Assembly (NCBI GenBank): GCA_025352045.1 | Contig: JANXUD010000072.1 | Span: 1-64,000, forward strand | From: Gammaproteobacteria bacterium | GTDB lineage: Bacteria > Pseudomonadota > Gammaproteobacteria > Xanthomonadales > Xanthomonadaceae | Direction: 5' to 3' | Length of the DNA: 64,000 nucleotides | Shown: positions 16,616 to 26,864 of the stretch, piece after piece | How positions within the stretch are numbered: position 1 is the stretch's first letter | How the letters are laid out: every line of letters starts with the position of its first letter | Program-made: the position numbers and the translations under genes | The notes under the pieces: generated by a model | Database searches by the model: none | Told to the model about the DNA's origin: nothing | Seen by the model: the letters and a program-made list of their open reading frames with translations, nothing else

Positions 16616-17065
16616 CTACTGCACGTTGATCCGGCGCGGGGTGGTTTCCGGGCGCTTGGGGATGGCTATCTCCAGCACGCCATGGCGACCGGTCGCGCTG
16701 ATGCCATCCGGGTTGGCACTCTCGGGCAGGGCGAAGCGGCGATAGAACACGCCGTGCGCGCGCTCGACGCGCGAATAGCGCTCGCCTTCGCTCTTTTCCT
16801 CGGCGCGGCGTTCGCCCCGGATGGAGAGCACGCCCCTGTCCATGTTGACCTCGATCGCCGCCGGGTCAACGCCCGGCAGGTCGGCCAGGATCAGGAAGCG
16901 GTCCTGCTCTTCCTTGATGTCCACGCGCGGAATCCACTGGCTGGTGACGACGCTGGATGCGTCGGCCTCGGGCTGGCTGGAAAAGAAGCGGTCGAAAACC
17001 TGCTTGATCTCGTCCTGCAGGGGGTGCTGGGCGGCGTGGTGCCACCCGATCTGGCGCTGTCGCAT
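16616..17065 (-). CDS. Hsp20/alpha-crystallin family small heat shock protein
   Basis: [44 protein letters not shown]...[33 protein letters not shown]. Confidence 0.93.
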   Translation of the reverse strand: MRQRQIGWHHAAQHPLQDEIKQVFDRFFSSQPEADASSVVTSQWIPRVDIKEEQDRFLILADLPGVDPAAIEVNMDRGVLSIRGERRAEEKSEGERYSRVERAHGVFYRRFALPESANPDGISATGRHGVLEIAIPKRPETTPRRINVQ

Positions 17066-17198
17066 GGTCTTGCTCCTGTGTCGTGGGCGCGGCACGTCGG
17101 CCGCGATGGCTGGAACATGCGTTCGGTTAGCTGGGATTCAAGGCTGCCCGCGCCAAATCCGTTTAGACTGCATTCCACTTCTTGAATGCGAGGCGGCA

Positions 17199-17681
17199 AT
17201 GACGATCCAGGTCGGCGACACCATCCCCGAGGCAACCGTCAACGAACTGCAGGACGGCGTCCAGGCAATTGGCACGGGCGAGCTGTTCGCCGGGAAGAAG
17301 GTCGTCCTGTTCGCCGTGCCCGGCGCCTTCACGCCCACCTGCTCGGCCAAGCACCTGCCCGGCTACGTCCAGCACATGGCCGACTTCGCCGAGCGCGGCA
17401 TCGAACTGGCCTGCCTGTCCGTCAACGACGCCTTCGTGATGGGCGCCTGGTCCCGCGACCAGGCCGTCCCGGCCGGCTTGCACATGCTGGCCGACGGCAA
17501 CGGCGCCTTCACCCGGGCGCTGGGCCTGGAACTGGACGCCACGCCCTTCGGCATGGGACTGCGCGCCAAGCGCTTCGCCCTGTATGCCGAGGACGGCGTG
17601 GTCCGCCAACTGCACGTCGAGGCGCCGGGAGAGTTCAAGGTCTCCTCGGCCGAATACGTCCTCGAACACCTGCCCGCCTGA
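17199..17681 (+). CDS. Peroxiredoxin (Prx5-type)
   Basis: VPGAFTPTCSAKHLPGYV active site motif; FALYAEDGVVRQLHVEAPG. Confidence 0.92.
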   Translation: MTIQVGDTIPEATVNELQDGVQAIGTGELFAGKKVVLFAVPGAFTPTCSAKHLPGYVQHMADFAERGIELACLSVNDAFVMGAWSRDQAVPAGLHMLADGNGAFTRALGLELDATPFGMGLRAKRFALYAEDGVVRQLHVEAPGEFKVSSAEYVLEHLPA

Positions 17682-17754
17682 TTCGTTGGGCGCCCGTTAC
17701 GTTCCGGCTTCCCATACTGAACGGAACTTCCCCACCCACCCCACGGAGCCAACC

Positions 17755-18153
17755 ATGAAGAACATCCTGATGGCCAGCCTGCTATCCCTGGCGGCGCTGT
17801 TCGCAGCCCCGCAGGCCCAGGCCTATTGCAACAACTGCGGTCACGTCACCAACATCGAGGCCTACACCGGGCACCGCTCCGGCACGGGCGGCGCGGTTGC
17901 AGGCGCAGTCGTGGGCGGACTGGTCGGCAACCAGGTCGGCGGCGGCTCGGGCAAGACGCTGGCGACGGTCGCTGGTGCGGTTGGCGGCGCCTATGCCGGC
18001 AAGCACATCGCCGAGAACTCGGAGAAGACCCGCTATCGCGTCACCGTGCGCCTGGATGACGGACACTCGGAAACGGTGACCCAGTCCAGCGTGGGCAACC
18101 TGCACGTGGGCAGCGCGGTCAAGATCAAGAACGGCAAGGCCGTACACCTCTAA
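17755..18153 (+). CDS. Glycine zipper 2TM domain secreted/outer membrane protein
   Basis: Signal peptide, then GGAVAGAVVGGLVGNQVGGGSGKTLATVAGAVGGAYAGKHIAEN. Confidence 0.82.
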   Translation: MKNILMASLLSLAALFAAPQAQAYCNNCGHVTNIEAYTGHRSGTGGAVAGAVVGGLVGNQVGGGSGKTLATVAGAVGGAYAGKHIAENSEKTRYRVTVRLDDGHSETVTQSSVGNLHVGSAVKIKNGKAVHL

Positions 18154-18168
18154 GCAAACGCTTCAAGC

Positions 18169-18228
18169 AAGGGGCCAGCGTGGTCGGTTGCCTCGGGCAA
18201 TCGGCGACGCTGGCCCCTTCTTTTTTTG
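18169..18228 (+). terminator. Large bipartite hairpin terminator
   Basis: AAGGGGCCAGCGT pairs with ACGCTGGCCCCTT (18207-18219), with an inner GGTTGCC/GGCAATC hairpin, followed by CTTTTTTT. Confidence 0.85.
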
Positions 18229-18274
18229 TACTCGGCTGGTTCGGCTACGCGCGCCCGGTCCGGGTCCTGCGTGC

Positions 18275-19081
18275 CTATTTGGGTGCGGTGGTCGCGACCG
18301 GCAGTTTCTGCGCCAGGTGCGTTGCCGCGGCCACCTTCGAGATCGGCGTCATCTGCAAGGCGGAATCGGCCATGTCCAGGCCCAGTCCCTGCCCCGCCGT
18401 GCGGGCGCGCAACAGTCGCGGGAAGTCCACGTCCACATACCCCATCGGCGCGCCGTCGGCGGAGAACGCCATGCCGGGCACGCCATCCACCAGCAGCAGG
18501 GTCTTGGGCGTGTGCGTCTCGCCGATCACGGACCCGATCCGGAACACCGGCACGCCGCCCCATTCATCGGAGGTGCGCAGCAGGGAGAAAAAGGTCATGC
18601 CGGGCTCAGCCACGACACCCTCGTCGAGGTTGACGAAGCTCAGCCCCGCCGGCGGCTTGCGCAGGCGCAACCAGGCCAGGCCGATCTGGGTGTCGCGGGT
18701 GACCAGGTCCGCGGGCAACCAGTCCTCGCTGCCCGCAAGGCGCACGCGGAACTCGCTGGACTTGGCCACGGGCGCCGCGCCCTGCCCGGCCGACGAGCCC
18801 ATCAACTGCTTGAAATCCATCGAGACGGCGCGGTCGGGCACCAGCAGCAGGCCATCGGCGCTGACCAGCAGGGCTTGGGTGCGGTCTTCGATCCGCTCTT
18901 CCTTGCCCGAGGTGGTCACCGACATCACGAACTTGACGGTCACCACCGCGTCGCCGTGCTTGGCGGTCAGCGACCGGTAGATCGGGCGGTAATCCTGCAC
19001 GCCCGATTGCGCCAGCGCAGCGGGCGCCGCGATCGCGCAGCACAATGCCAGGGAGATGAGCCAGGGGGCGGTGCGCTTCAT
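18275..19081 (-). CDS. Secreted trypsin-fold HtrA-like protein lacking catalytic residues (putative pseudoprotease)
   Basis: Signal peptide; alignable by eye to the neighbouring HtrA but with His, Asp and Ser positions substituted. ATGA overlap with the htrA-like gene. Confidence 0.65.
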   Translation of the reverse strand: MKRTAPWLISLALCCAIAAPAALAQSGVQDYRPIYRSLTAKHGDAVVTVKFVMSVTTSGKEERIEDRTQALLVSADGLLLVPDRAVSMDFKQLMGSSAGQGAAPVAKSSEFRVRLAGSEDWLPADLVTRDTQIGLAWLRLRKPPAGLSFVNLDEGVVAEPGMTFFSLLRTSDEWGGVPVFRIGSVIGETHTPKTLLLVDGVPGMAFSADGAPMGYVDVDFPRLLRARTAGQGLGLDMADSALQMTPISKVAAATHLAQKLPVATTAPK

Positions 19082-21174
19082 CGTGCGGACTCCGGTGCGT
19101 CGGCGTTGAGCCAGTAGCGTTCGAGGAACAGGATCTTGGTCTGGTTGCCGCGGATCACCGTCAGCGGGATCAGCCCGTCTTGGCGCGCCGCCAGGGCCTG
19201 TTCCAGTGCCCGCGACAGTTCGGTCGGGTCGTGCACTTCGGTGTCGCCCAGGCGGACGATCACGTCGGAGCGCCGCAGGTGCGACAGGCCGGCGGCGCCG
19301 CCGCTTTCCACGCCATCCACGAACACGCCTTGCGCGGTGCTGGGCAGGCGCAGGCCGACCCGGTCGTAGAAGCCCAGTTCGCGCAACTGCGCGCGCAGCC
19401 GGCCGATGGCCAGGGTGCGCAGGCCGGAGGTTTCGGTGGGCGACGGCGCGGCGGTGACATCGAACTGCACGGGCTTGCCGGCGCGCACGGCGCCGAACTT
19501 GCCCTTCGCGGACACGTCGAGGTCGTGCACGCGCTGGTCGAATTCCTCGGAAGAAACGTCATTGCTGGGCTTGAGCGCCTCGCCATTGAGCGAGACCAGC
19601 AGGTCGCCGACGTGCGCGCCGGCCGACCCCAGCGGGCTGCCTGGATAGATGCGCGCGATGCGGTAGCCGGCGCCCGGCAGCCCGACTTCCTTGGCCAGCG
19701 ATCCGGTGAACGGCTGCACTTCGACGCCGACCCAGCTCTTGGGCAGTTCGGGCAGCGGGTCGTGGCCCTGGTCGCCCTGCTGTGGCTTGAGCAGGCTCAG
19801 GCGCTGCTCGCCATCACTCTCCAGTTGCAGCACCAGCGGCTTGTCTTCGCTCGCGCCCGCTGCCGCGCCGAGCAGGTCGGTGAGCTTGGTCACCGGCTTG
19901 CCATTGATCGCGCTGATCACCATGCCCGCTTCGATTTCGGGACGGGCCACCGCAGCCGGGCCGCCCGGCTTGACGCCGGTGACGAGCACGCCGGAGCGCG
20001 CCTCCAGGTTGCGCCGCTTGCCCATCTCGGGCGTGAGCTCGGACGCGGAAATCCCGTAGGCGGCGAGCGCCAGCTCGTTGCCGCGTTCCACCCGCTGCGC
20101 CTGGGCGACCAGGGCGATGTCCTGCTGGCGCCCGCCGCGCTCGATGCGCAGCGCCACCTTCGAGTCGATCGGCAGTTCGGCGATGGCCTGCTGCACGCGC
20201 GGCACGTCGACCGGTTGCAGCGCGGTGATCTGTTGGCCATTGAGGCTGACGATGCGATCGCCGGCGCGCAGGCCCGCCTTTTCGGGCGGCGACCCGCGCT
20301 CGACCGAGTTGACCAGCACGCCTTCGGTGAACGGCGTGCCCTTGAGCGAGCGGATGCGGAAGCCCAGCGACACGCGGTCAACGCGGCCCTTGGCGATCAG
20401 GGTACTGACGATGCGCCCGGCCTCGGCGCCGGGGATGGCGAAGGCCAGGTCGCCGCCGACGATCATGCCGCGCGTGTTGACGCCGACGATGCGGCCGTTG
20501 AGGTCCACCAGCGGGCCGCCGGAATTGCCCGGCGCGATCGAGGCGTCGTGCTGGATCCAGGCGTAGTAGCGCCCGGTCGGCTCGTCCTCGCTGAGGGAAT
20601 CCTCGTATTCGGCTTCGTCATCGAACAGCGACACCAGCAGGCGGCGCGGGTTGTTGACCACGCCCATGCTCATGGAGTTGGACAGGCCCCAGGGCGCGCC
20701 CATGGCCAGCACCGTGTCGCCGGGCTTCAGGTCGAGCTCGGTGGCGAATTCGGCGTAGGCGAAGGTTTCAGGGTGCGGCGGCTGCACCTGCAGCACCGCC
20801 AGGTCGGACAGGGTGTCGGTGCCCACCAGCTTGGCGGGCAGCTCGCGGCCGTCGGCGAAAACGATGCGGAAGCTCTTGCCGTTCTGGGTGACGTGCGCAT
20901 TGGTGGCGATGTGCCCCTGGGCGCTGACCACGGTGCCGCTGCCGCTTGAAACGCTCAGCGTTGGTCCACCTTGGCGATAGTCCTGGCGCACGGTGAGGAT
21001 GCTGACCACCACCGGCAGGACATGGTCACGCGCCGCGGCGATGCGGCTGGCCTCGACGGGGGCCTGCGGCGCAACCGGATCGGCGAAGGCGGGCGAGGCG
21101 AACACGGCGAGCAACAGCGCGGCGAAGAGCGGCGCGACCAGCGCGCAGCGGAAACGAATCGAAAGGATCGGCAT
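19078..21174 (-). CDS. Periplasmic HtrA/DegP-type serine protease with multiple PDZ-like domains
   Basis: TNAHV, SDLAVL and GNSGGPL catalytic motifs intact; about four PDZ-like segments in 698 aa; signal peptide. Confidence 0.9.
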   Translation of the reverse strand: MPILSIRFRCALVAPLFAALLLAVFASPAFADPVAPQAPVEASRIAAARDHVLPVVVSILTVRQDYRQGGPTLSVSSGSGTVVSAQGHIATNAHVTQNGKSFRIVFADGRELPAKLVGTDTLSDLAVLQVQPPHPETFAYAEFATELDLKPGDTVLAMGAPWGLSNSMSMGVVNNPRRLLVSLFDDEAEYEDSLSEDEPTGRYYAWIQHDASIAPGNSGGPLVDLNGRIVGVNTRGMIVGGDLAFAIPGAEAGRIVSTLIAKGRVDRVSLGFRIRSLKGTPFTEGVLVNSVERGSPPEKAGLRAGDRIVSLNGQQITALQPVDVPRVQQAIAELPIDSKVALRIERGGRQQDIALVAQAQRVERGNELALAAYGISASELTPEMGKRRNLEARSGVLVTGVKPGGPAAVARPEIEAGMVISAINGKPVTKLTDLLGAAAGASEDKPLVLQLESDGEQRLSLLKPQQGDQGHDPLPELPKSWVGVEVQPFTGSLAKEVGLPGAGYRIARIYPGSPLGSAGAHVGDLLVSLNGEALKPSNDVSSEEFDQRVHDLDVSAKGKFGAVRAGKPVQFDVTAAPSPTETSGLRTLAIGRLRAQLRELGFYDRVGLRLPSTAQGVFVDGVESGGAAGLSHLRRSDVIVRLGDTEVHDPTELSRALEQALAARQDGLIPLTVIRGNQTKILFLERYWLNADAPESAR

Positions 21175-21304
21175 GGGAACCCCGGGGGACTGCAGCCAAG
21201 CTTAGGCCACAGACCCCGGTGAAATCCACGGAAAAAGCATCGCGTTTTGCGCCAAAGCGACGGAAAGCGGCCAGACAGCCGCCTTCCGGGTGCGAAGCGG
21301 CGGC

Positions 21305-23914
21305 TCAGTCCACCGCCGGCTGCGCCTCGCCCGCGGTCCCGTCCGGGTCAGGCGTCGCAGCGTCCAGCGCGGGCAGTTCGTCCACCTCGACCACGTCCAG
21401 CCGCTCGACCGCGATCAGCTTCTCGTCGCCGGCCACGCGCATCAGCGTGACACCCTGCGTGTTGCGCCCGACCTGGGACACTTCCGAGGCGCGGGTGCGC
21501 ACCAGGGTGCCCTGGTCGGATATCAGCAGGATCTCGTGGCGCTCTGTGAGCTGGATCGCGCCCACCAGCTTGCCATTGCGATCGCTGGTCTGCAGGGCGA
21601 TCACGCCCTGGGTGCCGCGGCCCTTGCGCGGATATTCCGCCTGCCCGGTGCGCTTGCCGAAGCCCTTCTCGCTGGCGGTGAGGATGTCGCCCTCGCCGTC
21701 CACCACGATCATGCTCACGACGCGTTCGCCGCCGGCCACGCGCATGCCGCGCACGCCGGTGGCGGTGCGGCCCATCGAGCGCACCTCGTTCTCGGCGAAG
21801 CGCACGGCCTTGCCGTTGGAGGCGAACAGCATCACGTCGCTCTTGCCGCAAGTGAGCTGCACGTCGACCAGGGCGTCGCCTTCGTCCAGGTTGATCGCCC
21901 AGATGCCGATCGAGCGCGGGCGCGAGTAGTCCGACAGCGGCGTCTTCTTGACCGTGCCGTCGCGGGTGGCGAAGAACACGAAGCGGTCGTCGCTGTAGTC
22001 GCGCACCGGCAGCACCGCCTGCACCTTCTCCCCGTCCTGCAGCGGGATCCAGTTGATGATCGGGCGGCCGCGGGAATTCGGGCCGGCGTCCGGCAGCTGG
22101 TAGACCTTGAGCCAGAACACCCGGCCGGCGCTGGTGAAGGTGAGCAGGGTGTCGTGCGTGTTGACCACCCACAGGCGCTCGACGAAGTCCTCTTCCTTCA
22201 CCGCCGTGGCCGACCGGCCCTTGCCGCCGCGCTTCTGCGCGCGATAGGCGGTGGTCGGCTGGCGCTTGGCGTAACCGGCGTGGCTCAGGGTGACGACGAC
22301 GTCCTCGGACTCGATCAGGTCGAGCACGTCCAGGTCTTCCTCGCCGGCGCGGATCTCGGTGCGGCGCGCATCGCCGAATTCCTCGACCAGGTTGTGCAGC
22401 TCGGTGCGGATGACGTCCAGGAGCACATCGGGATTTTCAAGGATCCGGATCAGCCCGGCGATGGTGTCGAGCAGGGCACGGTATTCGTCGGTCAGCTTTT
22501 CCTGTTCCAGCCCGGTAAGGCGGTTCAGGCGCATCTCCAGGATTTCCTTGGCCTGGACCTCGGTCAGGCGGTAGCCGTCGCTGAGCAGGCCGAACTCCTC
22601 GCCCAGGTCTTCGGGCCGCGATGCACCAGAGCCGGCGGCGGCCAGCAACGCGCTCACCAGCCCCGGGTCCCAGCGCTTGTCGAGCATGCGGTCGCGCGCG
22701 ACCTGCGGGCTTTCCGAGGTCTTGATCAGCTCGATCATCTCGTCGATGTTGGCCAGCGCGACGGTCAGGCCTTCGAGGATGTGGGCGCGGGCGCGGGCCT
22801 TGCGCAGCTCGAAGATGGTGCGGCGCGTGACCACCTCGCGGCGGTGGCGAACGAAGGCCTCCAGCATCTGCTTGAGGTTGAGCAGCTGCGGCCGGCCGTC
22901 CACCAAGGCGACCATGTTGATGCCGAACACGCTCTCCATCGGTGTCTGCTGGTAGAGGTTGTTGAGCACCACCTCGGCCGACTCGTTGCGCTTGACCTCG
23001 ATGTAGATGCGCATCCCGTCCTTGTCGGACTCGTCGCGCAGCTCGGTGATGCCCTCGATCTTCTTTTCCTTGACCAGCTCGGCGATCTTTTCAATGAGCC
23101 GTGCCTTGTTCACCTGGTACGGCAGCTCGGTGACGATGATGGATTCGCGGCCGCTGTCCTCGTTGACCTCGACCGCCGCCCGCGCCTTCATGCGCACCCG
23201 GCCGCGGCCGGTGTGGTAGGCGGCGTGGATGCCGGCGGCGCCGTTGATGATGCCCGCGGTCGGGAAGTCGGGGCCCGGCACGAACTCCATCAGCTCGGAG
23301 ATGGTGATCGCCGGCTCGTCGATCAGGGCGATGGTGGCGCGCACCACTTCGCCGAGGTTGTGCGGCGGGATATTGGTGGCCATGCCGACGGCGATGCCGG
23401 CGGAGCCGTTGATGAGCAGGTTCGGCACCCGGGTCGGCATGACCGTGGGCTCGAGTTCCTTCTCGTCGTAGTTGGGTTGGAAGTCGACCGTGTCCTTGTC
23501 GATGTCCGCCATCAGCTGGTGGGTGAGGCGCGACATGCGCGCCTCGGTGTAACGCATGGCTGCGGCGGAATCGCCGTCGACCGAGCCGAAGTTGCCCTGC
23601 CCGTCCACCAGCAGGTAGCGCAGCGAAAACGGCTGCGCCATGCGCACCAGGGTGTCGTACACCGACTGGTCGCCGTGCGGGTGGTATTTACCGATGACAT
23701 CACCAACGATTCGGGCGGACTTGTAGTAGGGCTTGTTGGAATGCGCGCCAAGCTCGTGCATGGCGTACAGGACGCGACGGTGGACCGGCTTCAGGCCGTC
23801 GCGGACGTCGGGAAGCGCGCGCCCCACGATCACGCTCATCGCGTAATCGAGGTAGCTGCGGCGCATCTCGTCCTCGAGGTTGACCGGGATGATTTCCTTC
23901 GCGAGATCTGCCAT
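21305..23914 (-). CDS. gyrA: DNA gyrase subunit A
   Basis: [33 protein letters not shown]-type start, [26 protein letters not shown], GyrA box QKRGGKG. Confidence 0.97.
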   Translation of the reverse strand: MADLAKEIIPVNLEDEMRRSYLDYAMSVIVGRALPDVRDGLKPVHRRVLYAMHELGAHSNKPYYKSARIVGDVIGKYHPHGDQSVYDTLVRMAQPFSLRYLLVDGQGNFGSVDGDSAAAMRYTEARMSRLTHQLMADIDKDTVDFQPNYDEKELEPTVMPTRVPNLLINGSAGIAVGMATNIPPHNLGEVVRATIALIDEPAITISELMEFVPGPDFPTAGIINGAAGIHAAYHTGRGRVRMKARAAVEVNEDSGRESIIVTELPYQVNKARLIEKIAELVKEKKIEGITELRDESDKDGMRIYIEVKRNESAEVVLNNLYQQTPMESVFGINMVALVDGRPQLLNLKQMLEAFVRHRREVVTRRTIFELRKARARAHILEGLTVALANIDEMIELIKTSESPQVARDRMLDKRWDPGLVSALLAAAGSGASRPEDLGEEFGLLSDGYRLTEVQAKEILEMRLNRLTGLEQEKLTDEYRALLDTIAGLIRILENPDVLLDVIRTELHNLVEEFGDARRTEIRAGEEDLDVLDLIESEDVVVTLSHAGYAKRQPTTAYRAQKRGGKGRSATAVKEEDFVERLWVVNTHDTLLTFTSAGRVFWLKVYQLPDAGPNSRGRPIINWIPLQDGEKVQAVLPVRDYSDDRFVFFATRDGTVKKTPLSDYSRPRSIGIWAINLDEGDALVDVQLTCGKSDVMLFASNGKAVRFAENEVRSMGRTATGVRGMRVAGGERVVSMIVVDGEGDILTASEKGFGKRTGQAEYPRKGRGTQGVIALQTSDRNGKLVGAIQLTERHEILLISDQGTLVRTRASEVSQVGRNTQGVTLMRVAGDEKLIAVERLDVVEVDELPALDAATPDPDGTAGEAQPAVD

Positions 23915-24042
23915 TCAGGAGTCCGTTTTCGACGCGATTCGGGCCCGTCCGGAGGGCTCCGGAGGGAGGTGCTGCAAAGAGCGGGAATTGTAGCAAATCG
24001 CGGCCCCTTCCGCAGGCCCGATTGCCCGGAAAAATCAGGGAT

Positions 24043-25113
<1,071 letters not shown>

Positions 25114-25143
25114 GCCTTAGTGTAGCCGGGGTATGCTCCGCCC

Positions 25144-25953
25144 ATGGCTCGCGTCGTCCGTCCATCGCTTCCCGCACCCGCGCCGCTGCGCGCCGAGGCA
25201 GGCATCGAGCCGATGTTGCATGCCGCCTGCGTCAAGGCCGGCGCGGCGGCGGCGCTGCAGGTTGCGCTCGACCGCATGCCCCTGCTCAAGCCGATGCTGC
25301 CGCGCGCAATCACCAATGCCGCGCGCGGCGACGCGCCCGAGCGGATCCAGCGCTTGCTGGTGAAGGAAATCTACGCGCGCTACCACGTGCGTCCCGCCGA
25401 TTGGGAAGTCGAGGGCATCATCGCGGTCGCCCAGACCCAGAGCGTCCTGACGCCACTGGCCACGCAGGAAGGCCTAAAGGGCGTGATGCGTGCCTGGGTC
25501 CCCGACGCCCTGAGCAGCCCGTTGATCCGCTTCACGCCGCTCGAACCATTGATCACCGCCACCGCCAAGGCGATCGCGGCCACCTGGGCCGCGGGCCGCT
25601 ACGCCGACAGCGTTTGCCGCCTGCGTCGCGCGGGTGCCGACTGGCTGCCCGCACCGCTCGCCGATGCCCTGAACCTGGCGCCGGCCAAACTGCGTCGTTG
25701 GAGTACCGAGGCGCTAACCCTCGCCCTGCCGCCGCTTCGGCTGGCCACCCGCTGGGGCTTGCGCGCCGCCGAGGCGGCCACGCCCGCGCTGTTCCGCGCA
25801 ACAGCGAGGGCGGCCGCGCCGGGGTCGAAACGGGCTGCATCGGCGACGACACACGTCAAGCCCAAGCGGGTAACGAAAACCCCGGCAAAAAAAATCGCCC
25901 GGCCGAAGCCGGGCGATCCTGTGCCTGCCGCAAAGCGACGCCGCACTCAGTAA
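25144..25953 (+). CDS. Hypothetical protein with Lys/Arg/Ala/Pro-rich C-terminal tail
   Basis: Open 269 codons, divergent from mtnA; no family recognised. Tail TTHVKPKRVTKTPAKKIARPKPGDPVPAAKRRRTQ. Confidence 0.65.
   Translation: MARVVRPSLPAPAPLRAEAGIEPMLHAACVKAGAAAALQVALDRMPLLKPMLPRAITNAARGDAPERIQRLLVKEIYARYHVRPADWEVEGIIAVAQTQSVLTPLATQEGLKGVMRAWVPDALSSPLIRFTPLEPLITATAKAIAATWAAGRYADSVCRLRRAGADWLPAPLADALNLAPAKLRRWSTEALTLALPPLRLATRWGLRAAEAATPALFRATARAAAPGSKRAASATTHVKPKRVTKTPAKKIARPKPGDPVPAAKRRRTQ
25887..25917 (-). terminator. Intrinsic terminator for the DUF3011 gene, embedded in the convergent CDS
   Basis: Minus strand ATCGCCCGGC-ttcg-GCCGGGCGATTTTTTTT. Confidence 0.85.
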
Positions 25954-26672
25954 CGGGGGTCGTAACCGTTCTGGTTGTAGCCGTAGCGGCTCGAGCCGGT
26001 GGCGAAGTCGGCGCGGCAGCCGTTGGTCACCCAGACCCGGTTGCCACTCGCGCCCCAGGTACTGCCCTCGATGCAGGGCTGGTGCGAATACTGGTTGACG
26101 AGGCTCACGCCGTAGCGGGTATCGAGGCTGCAGTAGCGCGTGCGGCCATTCTTCGATTCACAGCGGATGGTGCGACCGCTGTAGGCGCCGTTGCTGTAGC
26201 CGCCGTTGTAGCCACTGCCGTTGCCGTAACCATCGCCATAGCGGCTGTCGTAGCCGCTGCGATCGTCATAGCCGTTGCGATCGTCGTATCCGCTGCGATA
26301 GCCGTTGTCGCCATAGGCACCGCCCTGCCCGGTGTTGATGGCGAAGGTGCCACGGCAGCCGCCCGCGACCCAGATGCCGCGACCGTCCGCGCCCCAGGTG
26401 CGGCCGCGGATGCAGCTGCTCTGCGAGATCTGCTGGACCAGGCTCACGCCGCCACTGGTATCCACGCCGCAGTAGACGGTGCGGTTGTCGCGCGACTCGC
26501 AGCGGACCGTCCGGCCGTAGCCGTTGCTGCTGTAGCCGGTGTTGTAGCCGGTGTTGTTGTAGCCATTGTCGTAGCCATTGCTGTAGCTGTAGCCGTAGGC
26601 GGCGCTGGCGCTGCCTGCAGCCGCGGCCAGCGCCAGGCCGGTCGCCAATCCCAAATTCTTGATCTTGCGCAT
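25947..26672 (-). CDS. Secreted protein with two DUF3011-like repeats and Tyr/Gly/Asn-rich linkers
   Basis: Signal peptide; repeats RTVRCES...YCGVDT..VSLVQQISQSSCIRGRTWGADGRGIWVAGGCRGTF and RTIRCES...YCSLDT..VSLVNQYSHQPCIEGSTWGASGNRVWVTNGCRADF. Confidence 0.82.
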   Translation of the reverse strand: MRKIKNLGLATGLALAAAAGSASAAYGYSYSNGYDNGYNNTGYNTGYSSNGYGRTVRCESRDNRTVYCGVDTSGGVSLVQQISQSSCIRGRTWGADGRGIWVAGGCRGTFAINTGQGGAYGDNGYRSGYDDRNGYDDRSGYDSRYGDGYGNGSGYNGGYSNGAYSGRTIRCESKNGRTRYCSLDTRYGVSLVNQYSHQPCIEGSTWGASGNRVWVTNGCRADFATGSSRYGYNQNGYDPRY

Positions 26673-26864
26673 GACGGAACTCCTTGACGTGTCCGGTCGA
26701 CATCGGCTGGCTGCCGACAAGGCCACCATAGCCATGGCGCCATGAATCCAGTGCAAATGCACGACCCGGCGATGAACGCCATGCAAATGGCCCGCCTCCC
26801 GAACTGTGGCGCAGCACACGAGCGGATCGTTGTCAGTCTCGCCCACAGCCCCTAAGGTAAGGGG

